Shown: positions 34,809-46,800, counted from the stretch's first letter. The stretch is DNA of 48,560 nucleotides from Vibrio ruber DSM 16370 (GCF_900163965.1 NZ_FULE01000036.1:1-48560); one strand, 5' to 3'. A program made the numbers and translations. The notes: generated by a model not told the origin, from the letters alone.

Positions 34809-35300
34809 GTGAAAAAGTTTGCTTGTGTTTTATTCGCTTTGCTAATGCTTACTGCGTGCAGTAGTAGCAGTAGCACAGCAGCGGATGAATATAATCCGGC
34901 AGAAGCTCCGACAACAGTGACATTCAGTATGGTGACGGATGCGGGTGTAAACCCCAATATCTGGGGCGAAGCATCACCGGTTGAAGTACAGGTCTTTGAA
35001 CTGGAAGATGATTCCATGTTCATGTCGGCTGACTATGACACGATCAAAGCCAGCTATAAGAAAGCACTCCGCAGTAACTTTGTCAGAGATTACGATTACA
35101 TGCTGATGCCCGGTCAGTTTAAGTTTGTCAATGCATTCGAAATCTCTCCGGACACGCGTTACATCGGTGTGATGGCGCATTTTGCTGAACCTGAGCTGAG
35201 TGAGTGGAAGAAAGCGGTCAAAGTATTGAATAAAGGCCGGGAGTATCACCTGCTGATGCTGTTCAAAGACTACGATGTTAAATTAGAAAAAGTGGAATAA
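34809..35300 (+). CDS. tssJ: T6SS outer-membrane lipoprotein TssJ
   Basis: A 163-residue lipoprotein from a GTG start. The lipobox LTAC puts the lipidated Cys at position 17 after a short hydrophobic signal. It is followed by a Ser-rich linker and a transthyretin-like fold (ANPNIWGEASPVEVQVFEL-type core: NPNIWGEASPVEVQVFELED). It anchors the TssJLM membrane complex in the outer membrane by binding the TssM C-terminus. Confidence 0.94.
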   Translation: MKKFACVLFALLMLTACSSSSSTAADEYNPAEAPTTVTFSMVTDAGVNPNIWGEASPVEVQVFELEDDSMFMSADYDTIKASYKKALRSNFVRDYDYMLMPGQFKFVNAFEISPDTRYIGVMAHFAEPELSEWKKAVKVLNKGREYHLLMLFKDYDVKLEKVE

Positions 35301-35305
35301 TCGAG

Positions 35306-36640
35306 ATGTTTGCACGTAACCGTGTTATCTGGAACGAAGGATTGTTTATCAAGCCTCAGCACTTCCAACAACAACAACGATATACAGAATACTATGTTGA
35401 TGCACGGATGAATTCTGTCAGTGGCTATCTGTACGGCATCTCTGAGCTGGCATTAAATCCGGAATATCTGGCATTCGGCCGGATTGCAATTGAACGTTTA
35501 TCAGGCGTCATGCCCGACGGGACTGTCTTTAATGTGCCGCAGGAAGATTCGCTCCCTGAACCTTTGGAAATCGAAGATGCGTCACTGGCCGGGCAATTGG
35601 TCTATCTGGCATTGCCGTTGCGCACGGAATCGCTGCTCGAAGTCAATTGGCCGGAAGAACGAGGCACCGGGCGTTATGAAAGTCGCCGGATGGATGTCCG
35701 CGATGTCCAGAGTATACAAGGCGACACCACCACGATTGATGTTTCTCCGGTGCGCATGCATTTGATGCTGGAGAAAGAAGATCGCAGTTCTTATGCATCA
35801 TTTGCGATTGCCCGGATTCTGGAAAAACGTCCGGACGGCAGTCTGGTGCTGGATCCTGAATTTATCCCGTGTCATCTCAACTCGTCTGTCAACGTGACGC
35901 TGCACCGGGTGGTGACTGAAATCGCCGGGTTGATGAATGAACGGGCGAAAAGCATTGCCGAACGGATCAGCTCTCCCGGTCAGGGTGCGGTGGCTGATGT
36001 CTCTGACTTCATGCTATTACAGGCACTGAACCGTTTGCAGCCGTTGATTGAGCATTTATCCAAATTGCGGACACTCCATCCGGAGCGACTGTTTGAATGT
36101 CTGGCTTCAATTTGTGGTGAGTTGGCAACCTTTACTGATGAAAGCCGTCTGCCACCGACCATCCCGGTTTATAACCATGACATGCCGACTGACTGTTTCA
36201 TGACGTTGATTCGTCACATGAGACAGAGTCTGAGTGTGGTACTTGAGCCGCGTGCTGTGTCTATCCAGCTCGATAAACGGAAATACGGCCTCATGGTTGC
36301 GCCAATTCATGACACCAACCTCATGGAAGATGCCGACTTTATTATTGCGGTTAAAGCGAGAATGCCTCTGGACGAGTTGCGTCGTGTGTTTGTTCAGCAG
36401 ACCAAAGTGGCCTCCGTCGAGAAGATCAGAGAGCTGATTTCTCTCCAGCTACCGGGTATCCCACTGACGCCGCTGCCTGTTGCACCGCGTCAGCTCCCTT
36501 ACCATGCTGGCTATACCTATTATCAGCTTGATAAATCCAGTGCAGCTTGGTCGATGATCAAACAAGCCAGTGGCTTTGCTTTCCATGTGGCAGCAGCATT
36601 TGAAGACCTTGACTTACAATTCTGGGCGATAAGGAGTTAA
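35306..36640 (+). CDS. tssK: T6SS baseplate-membrane complex connector TssK
   Basis: A 444-residue TssK with the diagnostic N-terminus RVIWNEGLFIKPQHFQQQQRY. It trimerises and links the TssEFG wedges to the cytoplasmic parts of TssL and TssM. It lies 5 bp after tssJ and 2 bp before tssL. Confidence 0.96.
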   Translation: MFARNRVIWNEGLFIKPQHFQQQQRYTEYYVDARMNSVSGYLYGISELALNPEYLAFGRIAIERLSGVMPDGTVFNVPQEDSLPEPLEIEDASLAGQLVYLALPLRTESLLEVNWPEERGTGRYESRRMDVRDVQSIQGDTTTIDVSPVRMHLMLEKEDRSSYASFAIARILEKRPDGSLVLDPEFIPCHLNSSVNVTLHRVVTEIAGLMNERAKSIAERISSPGQGAVADVSDFMLLQALNRLQPLIEHLSKLRTLHPERLFECLASICGELATFTDESRLPPTIPVYNHDMPTDCFMTLIRHMRQSLSVVLEPRAVSIQLDKRKYGLMVAPIHDTNLMEDADFIIAVKARMPLDELRRVFVQQTKVASVEKIRELISLQLPGIPLTPLPVAPRQLPYHAGYTYYQLDKSSAAWSMIKQASGFAFHVAAAFEDLDLQFWAIRS

Positions 36641-36642
36641 TT

Positions 36643-37416
36643 ATGGTGCAGAATACGGGCGAACACATTGACAACCTATTGTTTGATAATGTGGAAAATA
36701 TCAACCGGGACCAAGACTATTGGTTCCAATTACGGGGAGATAACCCCAATGTCCTGATTGATGCAGCGACTCCGTTATTTGGTCTGTCACTCCGGGTTCG
36801 GGGCATGACCAGTTGTCCGAATATCGAGCAGATTTATCATCAAACGGTGGAAGAGATCAAAGCGATCGAAATCGAACTGACCGAGAAAGGTTTTGATAAT
36901 GCGGTTTTGATGGCTTACCGATACATCTTGTGTACGTTTCTTGATGAAGCCGTCATGGGGACTGAATGGGGCTCCTCCAGTATCTGGGCATCGCACTCGA
37001 TGCTTTCCCGTTTTCATAATGAAACCTGGGGTGGAGAAAAAGTCTACACCATTCTTGCGCGTCTCGAAGGTGAACCGCAACGCTACAAGCTTTTGCTGGA
37101 GTTTATCTATCACTGTCTGATCCTTGGTTTCGAAGGCAAGTATCGGGTGATGGAAAATGGTCACAATGAGCGCGAAAGAGTGATCAGTCACTTATACGAT
37201 ATGCTGGCTGCGCTTGAAGAGAAAAAGATCCAACCCCTCAATCAAGCGAATCAACATATCGTCGATGCCAAGTATCGTCTGAATCGTCAACTGCCGGTTT
37301 GGTCGGTTTTTCTTGGATTCTTCCTGCTGTGGAGCGGGATCTTTCTGGGTTACACATGGTTATTGCACGAGAAATCTGCTGACGTTGTGAACCAGTTAAG
37401 TCAACTTCTTAATTAA
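36643..37416 (+). CDS. tssL: T6SS inner-membrane protein TssL (DotU/IcmH)
   Basis: A 257-residue protein with a cytoplasmic DotU domain (NPLL-type start: NPNVLIDAATPLFGL; YILCTFLDEAVMGTEWG; HNETWGGEKVY) and one C-terminal membrane helix (WSVFLGFFLLWSGIFLGYTWLL). It partners TssM in the inner membrane. It has no OmpA-like peptidoglycan-binding extension, so cell-wall anchoring would need a separate protein. Confidence 0.95.
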   Translation: MVQNTGEHIDNLLFDNVENINRDQDYWFQLRGDNPNVLIDAATPLFGLSLRVRGMTSCPNIEQIYHQTVEEIKAIEIELTEKGFDNAVLMAYRYILCTFLDEAVMGTEWGSSSIWASHSMLSRFHNETWGGEKVYTILARLEGEPQRYKLLLEFIYHCLILGFEGKYRVMENGHNERERVISHLYDMLAALEEKKIQPLNQANQHIVDAKYRLNRQLPVWSVFLGFFLLWSGIFLGYTWLLHEKSADVVNQLSQLLN

Positions 37417-37438
37417 TTTTTTAGGCTAGGTGATCGCT

Positions 37439-40153
37439 GTGATCCGAATTGAATTACCCACTCTTATTTCAAAGTTAAACCAACAAAGTAAGCTGGCACT
37501 GGAGCAGGCGGCTTCTTTATGTATTGAACGTCAACACCCAGAAGTCACGTTAGAACACTATTTCGATGTACTGTTGGACAACCCACTTTCTGATATCCGT
37601 GTCATCCTCAAGCAGGCCAACATCGATTTTGAAAATGTCAGACAGGCGATTGTCAGTTCGTACACCCGTGAACATGTACTGGACACCTATCCGGCATTTT
37701 CTCCTTTACTGGTTGAATTGCTTCAGGAAGCTTGGTTGTTGTCTACCACCGAGCTCGACCAGAATGAACTTCGTTCCGGTGCGATCTTTTTGGCTGCGTT
37801 AACTCGTGTAGACCGCTACTTGCCCGTGCGCTTGATTTCGCTGTTAGAAAGCATCAACCGTGAAACACTGAAGAAAAACTTCGCAGCGGTTGTCGCTGAT
37901 TCTTCAGAAACCGCAGTTGAAAAAACCACTGAGAAGCGGGGCGCAAAATCGCCGCTGACAGAAGCCACCACCCCGCTGCAAAAATATTGTTCGAATGTCA
38001 GTGAACAGGCGCGTCGCGGTGAACTTGACCCCGTGTTATGTCGTGAAAATGAGATCAATCTGATGATTGACATCCTGTGCCGTCGTCGCAAAAACAACCC
38101 GATTGTGGTCGGTGATGCCGGTGTGGGTAAAAGTGCCATGATTGAAGGCCTTGCGCTGCGTATCGAAGCGGGCAACGTGCCTGACCAACTGAAAAATGTT
38201 GATATTATGGCGCTCGATTTAGGCCTGCTGCAGGCGGGTGCCTCGGTTAAAGGTGAATTCGAGAAACGTCTTAAAGGCGTGATTGATGCGATTAAATCGT
38301 CTCCGACACCGATTATTCTGTTTATCGACGAAGCGCATACCTTGATCGGTGCCGGTAATCAGGAAGGCGGCGCTGATGCGGCGAACTTGCTCAAACCTGC
38401 ACTGGCACGTGGTGAACTGAGTACCGTCGCTGCAACGACCTGGAAAGAGTACAAAAAATACTTTGAAAAAGATCCGGCTCTGACCCGTCGTTTCCAACTG
38501 GTTAAGCTGGAAGAGCCGAGTATCAACCAAGCCGTTGATATCCTGCGTGGTCTCAATAGTGTGTATGAGAAAGCGCACCATGTTTTAATCACTGATGAAG
38601 CATTAAAAGCGGCCGCAGAACTCTCGGCTCGCTATATTTCAGGCCGTCAACTTCCGGATAAAGCGATTGATGTGTTAGACACCGCTTGTGCCCGTATTGC
38701 GATTCACCTGACCACGCCACCGAAGCGTCTCGCGCAATTGGAAACCAACTGTTATCAGCGTCAGCTTGAAATCGATATGCTGGAAAGAGCGCAGTTCCTC
38801 GGCAGTGAAAATGATGTTAAACGTCTCGATGAGCTACGGGCTCAGGAAGATCAGGACGAAGCGGAAAAATTAACGCTGCTTGAAAGCTGGGAAAGTCAGA
38901 AAGAACTGGTTGAATCAATTATTGAACTCCGTTCACAGCTGATCGCAATGTCCTTACAGCAAGCAGAAGAGATTGCAGTTCAAGCGATTGAAGCCCAACC
39001 GGTTGAAGCGGCGTCATTTGACGTTTTAGATGAGTTGGTTGAAGGGCAGGACGTCGCCGAAGATCAATCTCCACAACAAGTGATGGCAGCGCTGAAAAGC
39101 GAGCTGCAAGAAAAATATGCAGCCCTTGAAGCGATCCCTCACCGTGAGCGTCTGATTTACCCACAAGTGGATGCGGATCAGATTGCAGAAGTGATCGCCG
39201 ACTGGACGGGTGTGCCTGTTGATCAGATGAATACTGACGAATTGCACAAAATTACCAACCTGACGTCTATTTTAGGCGAGACCATCAAAGGTCAGGATAC
39301 AGCGATTGAACGGGTTCACCGTCATCTGTTGACTGCCCGTGCTGACTTACGTCGCCCCGGCCGTCCGAAAGGCGCGTTTCTGTTGGTGGGACCAAGTGGT
39401 GTCGGTAAAACAGAAACCGTCATTCAGCTGGCAGAGCAACTGTACGGCGGACAGCAATTCCTGACCACGATCAACATGTCTGAATATCAGGAGAAACATA
39501 CCGTTTCGCGTCTGATCGGCTCACCTCCGGGTTATGTCGGTTACGGTGAAGGTGGTGTTCTGACTGAAGCGATTCGCAAGATGCCTTATTCGGTCGTGCT
39601 GCTGGATGAAGTTGAAAAAGCTCACCCCGAAGTGCTGAATATCTTCTATCAGGCATTTGATAAAGGCGAGCTGGCCGACGGTGAAGGCCGGGTGATTGAC
39701 TGTAAGAACGTGGTGTTCTTCCTGACGTCGAATCTCGGTTATCAGACCATTGTCGATTATGCTGACGAACCGAAAATCATTGCTGACCGGTTGTATCCTG
39801 AACTGGCTGACTTCTTTAAACCAGCATTACTGGCCCGGATGGAAGTGATTCCTTACTTACCGTTGAAGAAAGAAGTCTTGGCTGAAATCGTGCAGGCGAA
39901 ACTGACTCGCTTGGAAAAACTGTTCCAGGAACGTTATTCCGCAGAAGTTGAGATTGCCGATTCGCTGATTGAGGAAATCCTGACGCGGGCAACCCGTTCT
40001 GAAAATGGTGCGCGGATGCTGGAAGCGATTATCGAAGGACAACTGTTACCACCGGTCTCGCTGGCATTGCTGAACAAACTTGCACAGCGTGAACCGATTA
40101 ATCGCGTCTATCTGGCTGCGGTTGATGGTGAATTCATCGGTGAGGTTGAATAA
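37439..40153 (+). CDS. clpV: T6SS sheath-disassembly AAA+ ATPase ClpV (TssH)
   Basis: A 904-residue hexameric ATPase that disassembles contracted TssBC sheath. The GTG at 37439 is chosen because MIRIELP is the usual ClpV start and AGGTGA lies just before it; the frame opens at 37430. The N domain (1-150) would bind TssC. AAA1 has Walker A GDAGVGKS near residue 225, and AAA2 has [10 protein letters not shown] near 650 with GYVGYGEGG pore loop and LLDEVEKAH Walker B. A long coiled middle domain lies between them. Confidence 0.97.
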   Translation: MIRIELPTLISKLNQQSKLALEQAASLCIERQHPEVTLEHYFDVLLDNPLSDIRVILKQANIDFENVRQAIVSSYTREHVLDTYPAFSPLLVELLQEAWLLSTTELDQNELRSGAIFLAALTRVDRYLPVRLISLLESINRETLKKNFAAVVADSSETAVEKTTEKRGAKSPLTEATTPLQKYCSNVSEQARRGELDPVLCRENEINLMIDILCRRRKNNPIVVGDAGVGKSAMIEGLALRIEAGNVPDQLKNVDIMALDLGLLQAGASVKGEFEKRLKGVIDAIKSSPTPIILFIDEAHTLIGAGNQEGGADAANLLKPALARGELSTVAATTWKEYKKYFEKDPALTRRFQLVKLEEPSINQAVDILRGLNSVYEKAHHVLITDEALKAAAELSARYISGRQLPDKAIDVLDTACARIAIHLTTPPKRLAQLETNCYQRQLEIDMLERAQFLGSENDVKRLDELRAQEDQDEAEKLTLLESWESQKELVESIIELRSQLIAMSLQQAEEIAVQAIEAQPVEAASFDVLDELVEGQDVAEDQSPQQVMAALKSELQEKYAALEAIPHRERLIYPQVDADQIAEVIADWTGVPVDQMNTDELHKITNLTSILGETIKGQDTAIERVHRHLLTARADLRRPGRPKGAFLLVGPSGVGKTETVIQLAEQLYGGQQFLTTINMSEYQEKHTVSRLIGSPPGYVGYGEGGVLTEAIRKMPYSVVLLDEVEKAHPEVLNIFYQAFDKGELADGEGRVIDCKNVVFFLTSNLGYQTIVDYADEPKIIADRLYPELADFFKPALLARMEVIPYLPLKKEVLAEIVQAKLTRLEKLFQERYSAEVEIADSLIEEILTRATRSENGARMLEAIIEGQLLPPVSLALLNKLAQREPINRVYLAAVDGEFIGEVE

Positions 40154-40155
40154 CG

Positions 40156-41691
40156 ATGAACCGCTGGTTAACTTACGCGACCGATCTCGTCGGTATCAGA
40201 AAGCCGCAACAACTTGCGACGCTTTTTACCGACACGGTTTCGCGTGAGTTGGATCTTGATACTTGCTTATTGCTTGTCCCCAGTGCTGATGGGCGGACGT
40301 TAGTCCCCCATCGATCTGATCTGGAGATGGTTTGGTCGGTTACTGATTTTGATTGCCCGTTCGCTCATGTTCTCCAGTCTTCTAAATCGATGGCGTTGTC
40401 ATTAGACAGTTTGGTTTTCTGGCAGTCTGATCGTTCATTTGTTCAGTTAACTGAGTCGGTCGGAATGTTTGACGTCGTCCGCATCGTACCATTGCCACTG
40501 AATCAGGATGTTGTGAAGACCCTGTTATTCCTGATTGGTGAGGCGGAACATCTTCATCAGGTATTTGCTGATGACGATTTTCGTCGTTATGTGGATGTGT
40601 TCAGCCAACAGTGGGCTTTGTTGACCGATATTGAACGTGAAGAGCAGCATCAACGCGATCTGCGCGAATCATTATTCGATGTTGAGCGCGCCCGTGAACA
40701 GCAACGTCTGACGGACTCATTGTCCCGGACGCTGGTCGGACAAAGTGCTCCGATGGTCAAACTCAGAGAGCAGATTGTCAGTGCAGCAGGTTCTCAGTTA
40801 TCGGTCATGATTCAGGGTGATACCGGAACCGGGAAAGAATTGGTGGCGCAGGCGGTGCATGATCTGTCTGAACGGGCTGATCAGCCATTTATTGCGATTA
40901 ACTGTGCTGCGATTCCGGAAAACTTACTGGAGAGTGAGCTATTCGGTTACAGCAAAGGGGCTTTTTCCGGTGCTGAAGCTGATAAACAGGGGCTCATCGC
41001 ACAAGCCAATGGCGGTACCTTATTCCTTGATGAAATCGGGGATATGCCTTTGGTTCTGCAAGCCAAGCTGTTGCGGGTACTTGAGACACGCAAATTTCGT
41101 CCGGTTGGCGGTAAAGAAGAGCAGGCCTCCGATTTTCGGCTGGTTTCTGCAACGCACGTCAATCTGTTGGGGCAAGTTCGTCAGAAAGCATTTCGACAAG
41201 ATCTCTATTACCGACTGTTTCAATACCCGATTACGGTGCCGTGTCTGACTGAGAGAATCGACGATATTGCGTTATTGAGTCAGCATTTTGTTCAGTTATT
41301 TAACGACTCGCACGGGACTCAGATCCGTGGGTTGAATTACAAAGCGATTGATTGTCTCAAGCAGCACAATTTCAACGGCAATGTGCGTGAGCTGAAGCAT
41401 TTAATCGAGTTTGGATGTGCACAAACACAAGACGGCCATGAAGTTCAGGTGAGTAGTTTTATTCATCGGATTCTGCCTCGTGAAGAGGTCAACCTGTTTC
41501 AGGTAGAAGAGCCGGAGTCGTGCACTGTGATTAAAGATCTCAAACAGGCGATTCAGGATTTTGAATCAAAAATCATCAGAGAGCGCCTGCGATTGTTTTC
41601 CGGTGACCGTGCCAAAGCGGCAGAAAGCTTGGGAATTCCCAAACGGACACTGGCTTACAAATGCCAGAAACTGGAGATTAAAGCGCCATGA
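40156..41691 (+). CDS. vasH: Sigma-54-dependent T6SS activator VasH
   Basis: A 511-residue bacterial enhancer-binding protein. Residues ~15-165 are a GAF-type sensor region. The AAA+ domain has Walker A GDTGTGKE (~220), Walker B GGTLFLDEIGDMP (~285-297) and arginine-finger region RLFQYPITVP. The C-terminus is a Fis-type helix-turn-helix (DRAKAAESLGIPKRTLAYKCQKL). The sigma-54 contact loop reads GAFSGA instead of the usual GAFTGA. In V. cholerae VasH drives the hcp/vgrG operons, which here must lie elsewhere. It overlaps vasI by 4 bp. Confidence 0.95.
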   Translation: MNRWLTYATDLVGIRKPQQLATLFTDTVSRELDLDTCLLLVPSADGRTLVPHRSDLEMVWSVTDFDCPFAHVLQSSKSMALSLDSLVFWQSDRSFVQLTESVGMFDVVRIVPLPLNQDVVKTLLFLIGEAEHLHQVFADDDFRRYVDVFSQQWALLTDIEREEQHQRDLRESLFDVERAREQQRLTDSLSRTLVGQSAPMVKLREQIVSAAGSQLSVMIQGDTGTGKELVAQAVHDLSERADQPFIAINCAAIPENLLESELFGYSKGAFSGAEADKQGLIAQANGGTLFLDEIGDMPLVLQAKLLRVLETRKFRPVGGKEEQASDFRLVSATHVNLLGQVRQKAFRQDLYYRLFQYPITVPCLTERIDDIALLSQHFVQLFNDSHGTQIRGLNYKAIDCLKQHNFNGNVRELKHLIEFGCAQTQDGHEVQVSSFIHRILPREEVNLFQVEEPESCTVIKDLKQAIQDFESKIIRERLRLFSGDRAKAAESLGIPKRTLAYKCQKLEIKAP

Positions 41692-42380
41692 AATTAGGAA
41701 TTTCTCGCTCAGTCATGAGCTTGGCGACACTGATATTACTTCCTGCGGTTGCTGCGATAGCGGCAACCGGCCCACAAATGCCGAAACCGGAGGTTTTATC
41801 CAAACCGGAGCAGTTGGTTGAACAGGCAAATCAGTGTCGGAGTGTCTCAGAGCGTCTGGAAAGATTACGTTGTTTTGATCGGGTGTTCGAAACGCCGCTG
41901 CATCTGACACCGCTCAAAGAGCAAAAGGTTGGGGCATCAGAGTCGTGGCTACATGCAATGGATTCGTTGGCGGAACTCGGTGAGGGCAAAATGATGCATC
42001 TGACCGAACAAGGGGATGATGCGTGGTTGATACTGTTGGCATCGAATCCTGCGTCACAGTTCGCAGATGATAAAAAGCCAGTGTTAATGATGAGCTGTAT
42101 TCACCGGATCAGCCGGGTTGAATTGGCGTTACCGAGCGAAATCCCAGATGCAAGAGCCAAAGTCACAATCCAGCGGGAAACACAATACTGGCGCAGTGAT
42201 GATGCCGGCTTATTACTTTCTTCGGGACGCGGTATGCCAGCAATTAGCCTGATGCGGATTATGGCCGGGCAAGACAAAACGGTATTGCGTTCTAATTCAA
42301 AGACGGTTGATGGTCTGACTTTCGATACCACGGGTTTGAGTGAAGCGCTCAAACCGTTAAGAACACGCTGTGATTGGTAG
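41688..42380 (+). CDS. vasI: T6SS-associated exported protein VasI (TagO-like)
   Basis: A 230-residue protein with a signal peptide (LGISRSVMSLATLILLPAVAAIA) and a mature domain of the VasI/TagO type: C-RSVSERLERLRCFDRVFETP near the start and SCIHRISRVELALP in the middle. Its role is accessory and it should be periplasmic. It overlaps vasH by 4 bp (ATGA) and ends 8 bp before tssA. Confidence 0.9.
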   Translation: MKLGISRSVMSLATLILLPAVAAIAATGPQMPKPEVLSKPEQLVEQANQCRSVSERLERLRCFDRVFETPLHLTPLKEQKVGASESWLHAMDSLAELGEGKMMHLTEQGDDAWLILLASNPASQFADDKKPVLMMSCIHRISRVELALPSEIPDARAKVTIQRETQYWRSDDAGLLLSSGRGMPAISLMRIMAGQDKTVLRSNSKTVDGLTFDTTGLSEALKPLRTRCDW

Positions 42381-42388
42381 CTGAAATT

Positions 42389-43792
42389 ATGGAACTATCT
42401 GAATATCGCCCATGCATTACCACACCGATTGCGGGAGAGAACCCAGTCGGTGAACGTTTGATTGACGATTCATTGTTTGATTTTGTTGAAGATCAGATGA
42501 TGAAAGTCGGCTCGCTGTCTCATGCCAGTGTGCAATGGGATGAAGTCGAGCACAGTGTTTTAAAATTACTCAAAGAGAAATCCAAAGATATCAAGTTGTT
42601 GGTTTATCTCTTACAGTGTCTGCATCATCAGGTGACACCGGCCCGGTTCAACTTATCCTTGTTTATTTGGGCTGATTTCATCTCCCTGTTCTGGGAAGAG
42701 AGTTACCCGGCACCGGGCCCGCGAGGGGCACTGCCGCGCCGTAAATTTTTCGGCCAAATCATCCAGCGCTTTGGCATTGTCATCGAAAAACAGGATTTCA
42801 ATCGTTTTTCCGGTGAGTTAATGAGCGATCTGGAAAGTGCGCTGGATAGTTTGAATCAGGCGGTGGAAGCCAAAGGGTTGGTGACCGAAGACTTCACCGG
42901 GCTTCAAAACACCATTCGCTCGAAAATGCGTCTGGCTGAAGAGCGCCAGCGTGCCGAACAGAAAGCCCAAAAGCCGAAGAACCAACCGCAACAGGAAGCC
43001 GCCACAACCAGTAGCCCACTGTCGGTTGATAGTTCCAGTGATAAAGCAGCCAGACAGACCTTGTTAAAAGTGTCTGAGTTTCTTGCCGAGCAGGAACAAG
43101 GCATTGGTCTGGCAATTCGTTTGCGCCGTCATGCAGTGTGGTCAGGCATTCTCTCTGAACCCGATCATAATGCCGACGGAGAAACCATGCTCCGGCCGAT
43201 GCAGCAAGACCGCGTGAAAGACTATCAGGATCTGATGCGCAGTCCCGATTTGTCTTTATGGCGCAAGATTGAACAGAGCCTGACGATGGCGCCTTATTGG
43301 TTCGAAGGGCAGATGATGAGTTATCAAATTGCTCAGGCACTCGATAAAAAAGACTGGTGTCGGGCCATCCGGGAGGAAGCGGGTTATTTTCTTGAACGCT
43401 TGCCCAAGTTAAAAGAACTGAAATTTAAAGGCGGGCAACCGTTTGTTCCAGAAGAAGTCAATGCATGGCTGGGAGAGCAGGAGCAGGCGACCACGCAGGC
43501 TTCGGTGGTCGGTAGCTGGCAGGAAAAGCGTAAAGAAGCATTTACCTTGGCAAAAGAAGCCGGAATTGCTGTCGCTCTCTCCATGATTAATGGCGGCCTT
43601 GAAAAGGCGGTCGAACCCAGAGATAAATTTTATTGGCGGATGATGTCTGCTGATTTGCTCAATGAACATGGTTTTTCCGCCATGGCAGAAGAGCAATATC
43701 AGACCTTGTACCGTCAGGCGGGTTCAGCAAGTGTTTCAGAGTGGGAACCCTCACTCATGCAACGATTAGAGAAATATTCAACGTCAGAGTAA
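42389..43792 (+). CDS. tssA: T6SS cap/baseplate protein TssA (VasJ)
   Basis: A 467-residue TssA-family protein from the ATG at 42389; the frame opens at a TTG at 42374, inside vasI. The ImpA N-terminal domain (ITTPIAGENPVGERLIDDSLFDFVEDQMMK; VQWDEVEHSVLKLLKEKSKDIKLLVYLLQCLHH) is followed by a Gln/Ala-rich linker and a C-terminal domain. TssA primes sheath and tube assembly at the baseplate. It is placed between vasI and tssM as in V. cholerae. Confidence 0.93.
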   Translation: MELSEYRPCITTPIAGENPVGERLIDDSLFDFVEDQMMKVGSLSHASVQWDEVEHSVLKLLKEKSKDIKLLVYLLQCLHHQVTPARFNLSLFIWADFISLFWEESYPAPGPRGALPRRKFFGQIIQRFGIVIEKQDFNRFSGELMSDLESALDSLNQAVEAKGLVTEDFTGLQNTIRSKMRLAEERQRAEQKAQKPKNQPQQEAATTSSPLSVDSSSDKAARQTLLKVSEFLAEQEQGIGLAIRLRRHAVWSGILSEPDHNADGETMLRPMQQDRVKDYQDLMRSPDLSLWRKIEQSLTMAPYWFEGQMMSYQIAQALDKKDWCRAIREEAGYFLERLPKLKELKFKGGQPFVPEEVNAWLGEQEQATTQASVVGSWQEKRKEAFTLAKEAGIAVALSMINGGLEKAVEPRDKFYWRMMSADLLNEHGFSAMAEEQYQTLYRQAGSASVSEWEPSLMQRLEKYSTSE

Positions 43793-43808
43793 GCGAAGGA
43801 TATCGTCC

Positions 43809-46800
43809 ATGTTGAAAAAGATTTTCGGGCTGCTAAAAAAATTAATGCCGAGCATGGTAGCACTCGTGCCGGCATTGCTGTTAATTAGCTTTATTTTAAT
43901 TAATATTGCCATTTGGTGGGCCGGCCCATGGCTCACAATTTATGACACCAAACCATTGGCGAGTATCACTGCGCGGCTCTTTGCCAGTTTACTTGTCTTC
44001 TTACTGGCGGCCGCTGTATGGGGCTTCTGGCAGTGGCGGAAGCTGCAAAGTTACGAAGCGGAACAACAAAAAGAAGAGATATTCCGTCAGGATCCGATCA
44101 AGTTAATGGAAGAGCGCCAAGAAGTTGAGCTCAATCAGGTGATTACCAATATGCGTAAGAGCCTGAAGAATAAGCGTGACTTTCTTTACTCTTCGCCTTG
44201 GTATCTGGTTCTCGGTCTGGAAAATGCCGGTAAAACCAGCCTGATTAACCGCTCCGGACAGAACTTTACCCTGTCTTCAGTGATGCGGGCTTCGGGTCAG
44301 CGCAGCGAAAATCAATATTCATTTGACTGGTGGATCGGCGACAAAGCCGTGGTGATTGACCCCGATGGTGAGCTGCTGACGCAAGGCAACCGTGATGAAG
44401 ACAACGACGGTGAGATGGAACGCCGTTTGTGGAAACATTTTGTTGAATGGCTGGAGCGTACCCGCAGCCGCCGTCCGCTCAACGGTATTGTGCTGGCGCT
44501 GGATGTGTCGCATCTGGCAACCGCCAAAGCCTCAGAAAGAAAAGCCTACGCCAGTATTCTGCGTGCCCGACTGCGTGAATTGATGGAAACCATGTCTATC
44601 CAATTGCCGGTCTACATTGCACTGACCAAGCTGGATTTGCTCTATGGCTTTGAACCTTTTTTCAGACACTATTCCAAAGCAGAACGAGAAGAAGCATTAG
44701 GATTCACTTTCCAGCTCAACCCGAATGATGATCAGGATGCTTGGTTAAAAGAGTTTGAAGACGATTATCTCCGGTTCATGTCAACGATTAATGACATGTT
44801 GCCAAAAGCGGTTTCCGTACCGATGGATGCCGATGAGCGGCATGGGGTTTACAGCTTCAGTCGTCAGATTTCCGGGCTGAAAGATATTCTGACTCAGTTT
44901 TTCCGCGAAACGTTGGGCAATGACCAGTATTCGTTGTCCGCTGTGGTTCGCGGGGCTTACTTTACCTCGGTGTACCAGCAAGGCGTCCCGACCAATGCGT
45001 TTGATGATGCGGCCTCACGTCGCTATGGTTTAGACCATGCAATCAATCGGGCACAAATTGCAAAAAATTCAACGGTTTATTTTGCCTCGCAGTTATTTAG
45101 CAACATCATCTATGCCGAGTCCGGTCTGGCATCGGACAACCGTCGGGTTGCCAAGCGCAAACGGCGTCTGATGATGCTGTCAGGTGTGACTTGTACCATC
45201 GCGACATTGTTACTGTTTGGTGCTTGGCAACGCTACTACGCGGTCAACGTTGCCCACGCGGATGCGGTATTGACTAAGGTTAACGAGTTTAAGAACGAGT
45301 TGCCGAAGAATATTTATCAGGCATCACAACGCGATATGCTCGACTCGCTCAATAAAATTCGTCAGGCCACACTGGAGTTTGGTTTCTTCCGGAATAAGTC
45401 GAGATATTTTTCAGATATGGGTCTGTATCAAGGGCATACCATCGGCCCTATGGTTGAAAAGACCTACCTGAACCTGCTTGAAACCCGGTTCTTGCCGATC
45501 CTGCTTTCTGACGTGATCGTGAAAATGAATGAAGCCGACACCGAAGTTGAAAAACTGGACGCGTTGCGGGTTTATCGCATGATGACTGACAAAGAAGGGC
45601 GTTATAAAGACATCGTACTGGATTACTTCGGTAAATACTGGCAGCAAGAGTTCCCGGCGCGTCGTGCGGTGCAAGAAGAGCTGATGGGGCACTTGGATTA
45701 TGCGATGGATCATACCGACCTAACCACGGCGCGGAAGAATGGTGATCCGAACGCTGAGAAGATTATGGGAGCCTACGATCAGACCATCGCTAAAGTTCAG
45801 ACTGCGCTCAATGCAATGCCGAACAAACAGCGTGTCTATCGTAACCTGAAGTTGAATGCACCGACGGTACTTGGCCCGTCACTGAACCTGCGTAATCTGG
45901 TGGGGCCGGTATTTGACCTCGTCTTTGATGAGCGCGTGATGAACGGCGACGGACTATATATTCCGCAAATGCTGACCAAACGCGGGTTTGAAGATTACTT
46001 CATTCCGCAGGTCGAATCGGTGTCGAAACTGGCGTTGATCGATGGCTGGGTTCTGGGACAAAACCGTTCTGCTGAGTTCAGTGAAGCGGACAAACAAGAT
46101 CTGCGGGATAAAATCCGGGGACTGTATGTGGCCGACTATACCAAGACTTGGCGTGCTGCACTGGCAGAAGTGGATATCAAATATTTCAAAGATATCAACG
46201 ATGCGGTGACCGTACTGGATAATATCACCAGTAGTGTCGAGCCGATCCAGCGTCTGTTGAGAACGCTGGAAGCTAACACCAAAATGATTGCGGGTATTCC
46301 GGATGATTCTTCAGCGCAAAGTGAGCTGTTGAAGTCACCGAAATACCGAGTTGCTTCAATGATTGATACCCCGTTTGCCGATCTGAACGGCATGTTGGAC
46401 GCAGTTGGTGACAAGCCTGCTTATATCACCGAAGTGATGGGCGCCATTGATGAGCTGAAGCTGTATCTGAAAGGGATTCAGGCCTCACCGGATATGGGAA
46501 TGGCAGCGCTGAATGCGACCAAGGCGAGAATGAAGCTGGTAAACGGTGATCCGATTTATACCCTCAGACGGGTGGCATCGGGACTACCGGCTCCACTGGA
46601 TCGTATCCTGACCAAACTGGCCGATGAAAGCTGGTATGTGATCAAGCAAGAAGCGGTTAAGTATCTGGAAGTGCGCTGGCATGATGACGTTTATCGCGTC
46701 TTCCGTGAAAAACTGGCGGATCGCTATCCGTTTAATCCGAACTCAAACAAAGATGCATCATTGACTGACTTTGAAGAGTTCTTCGCACCGAACGGTATCT

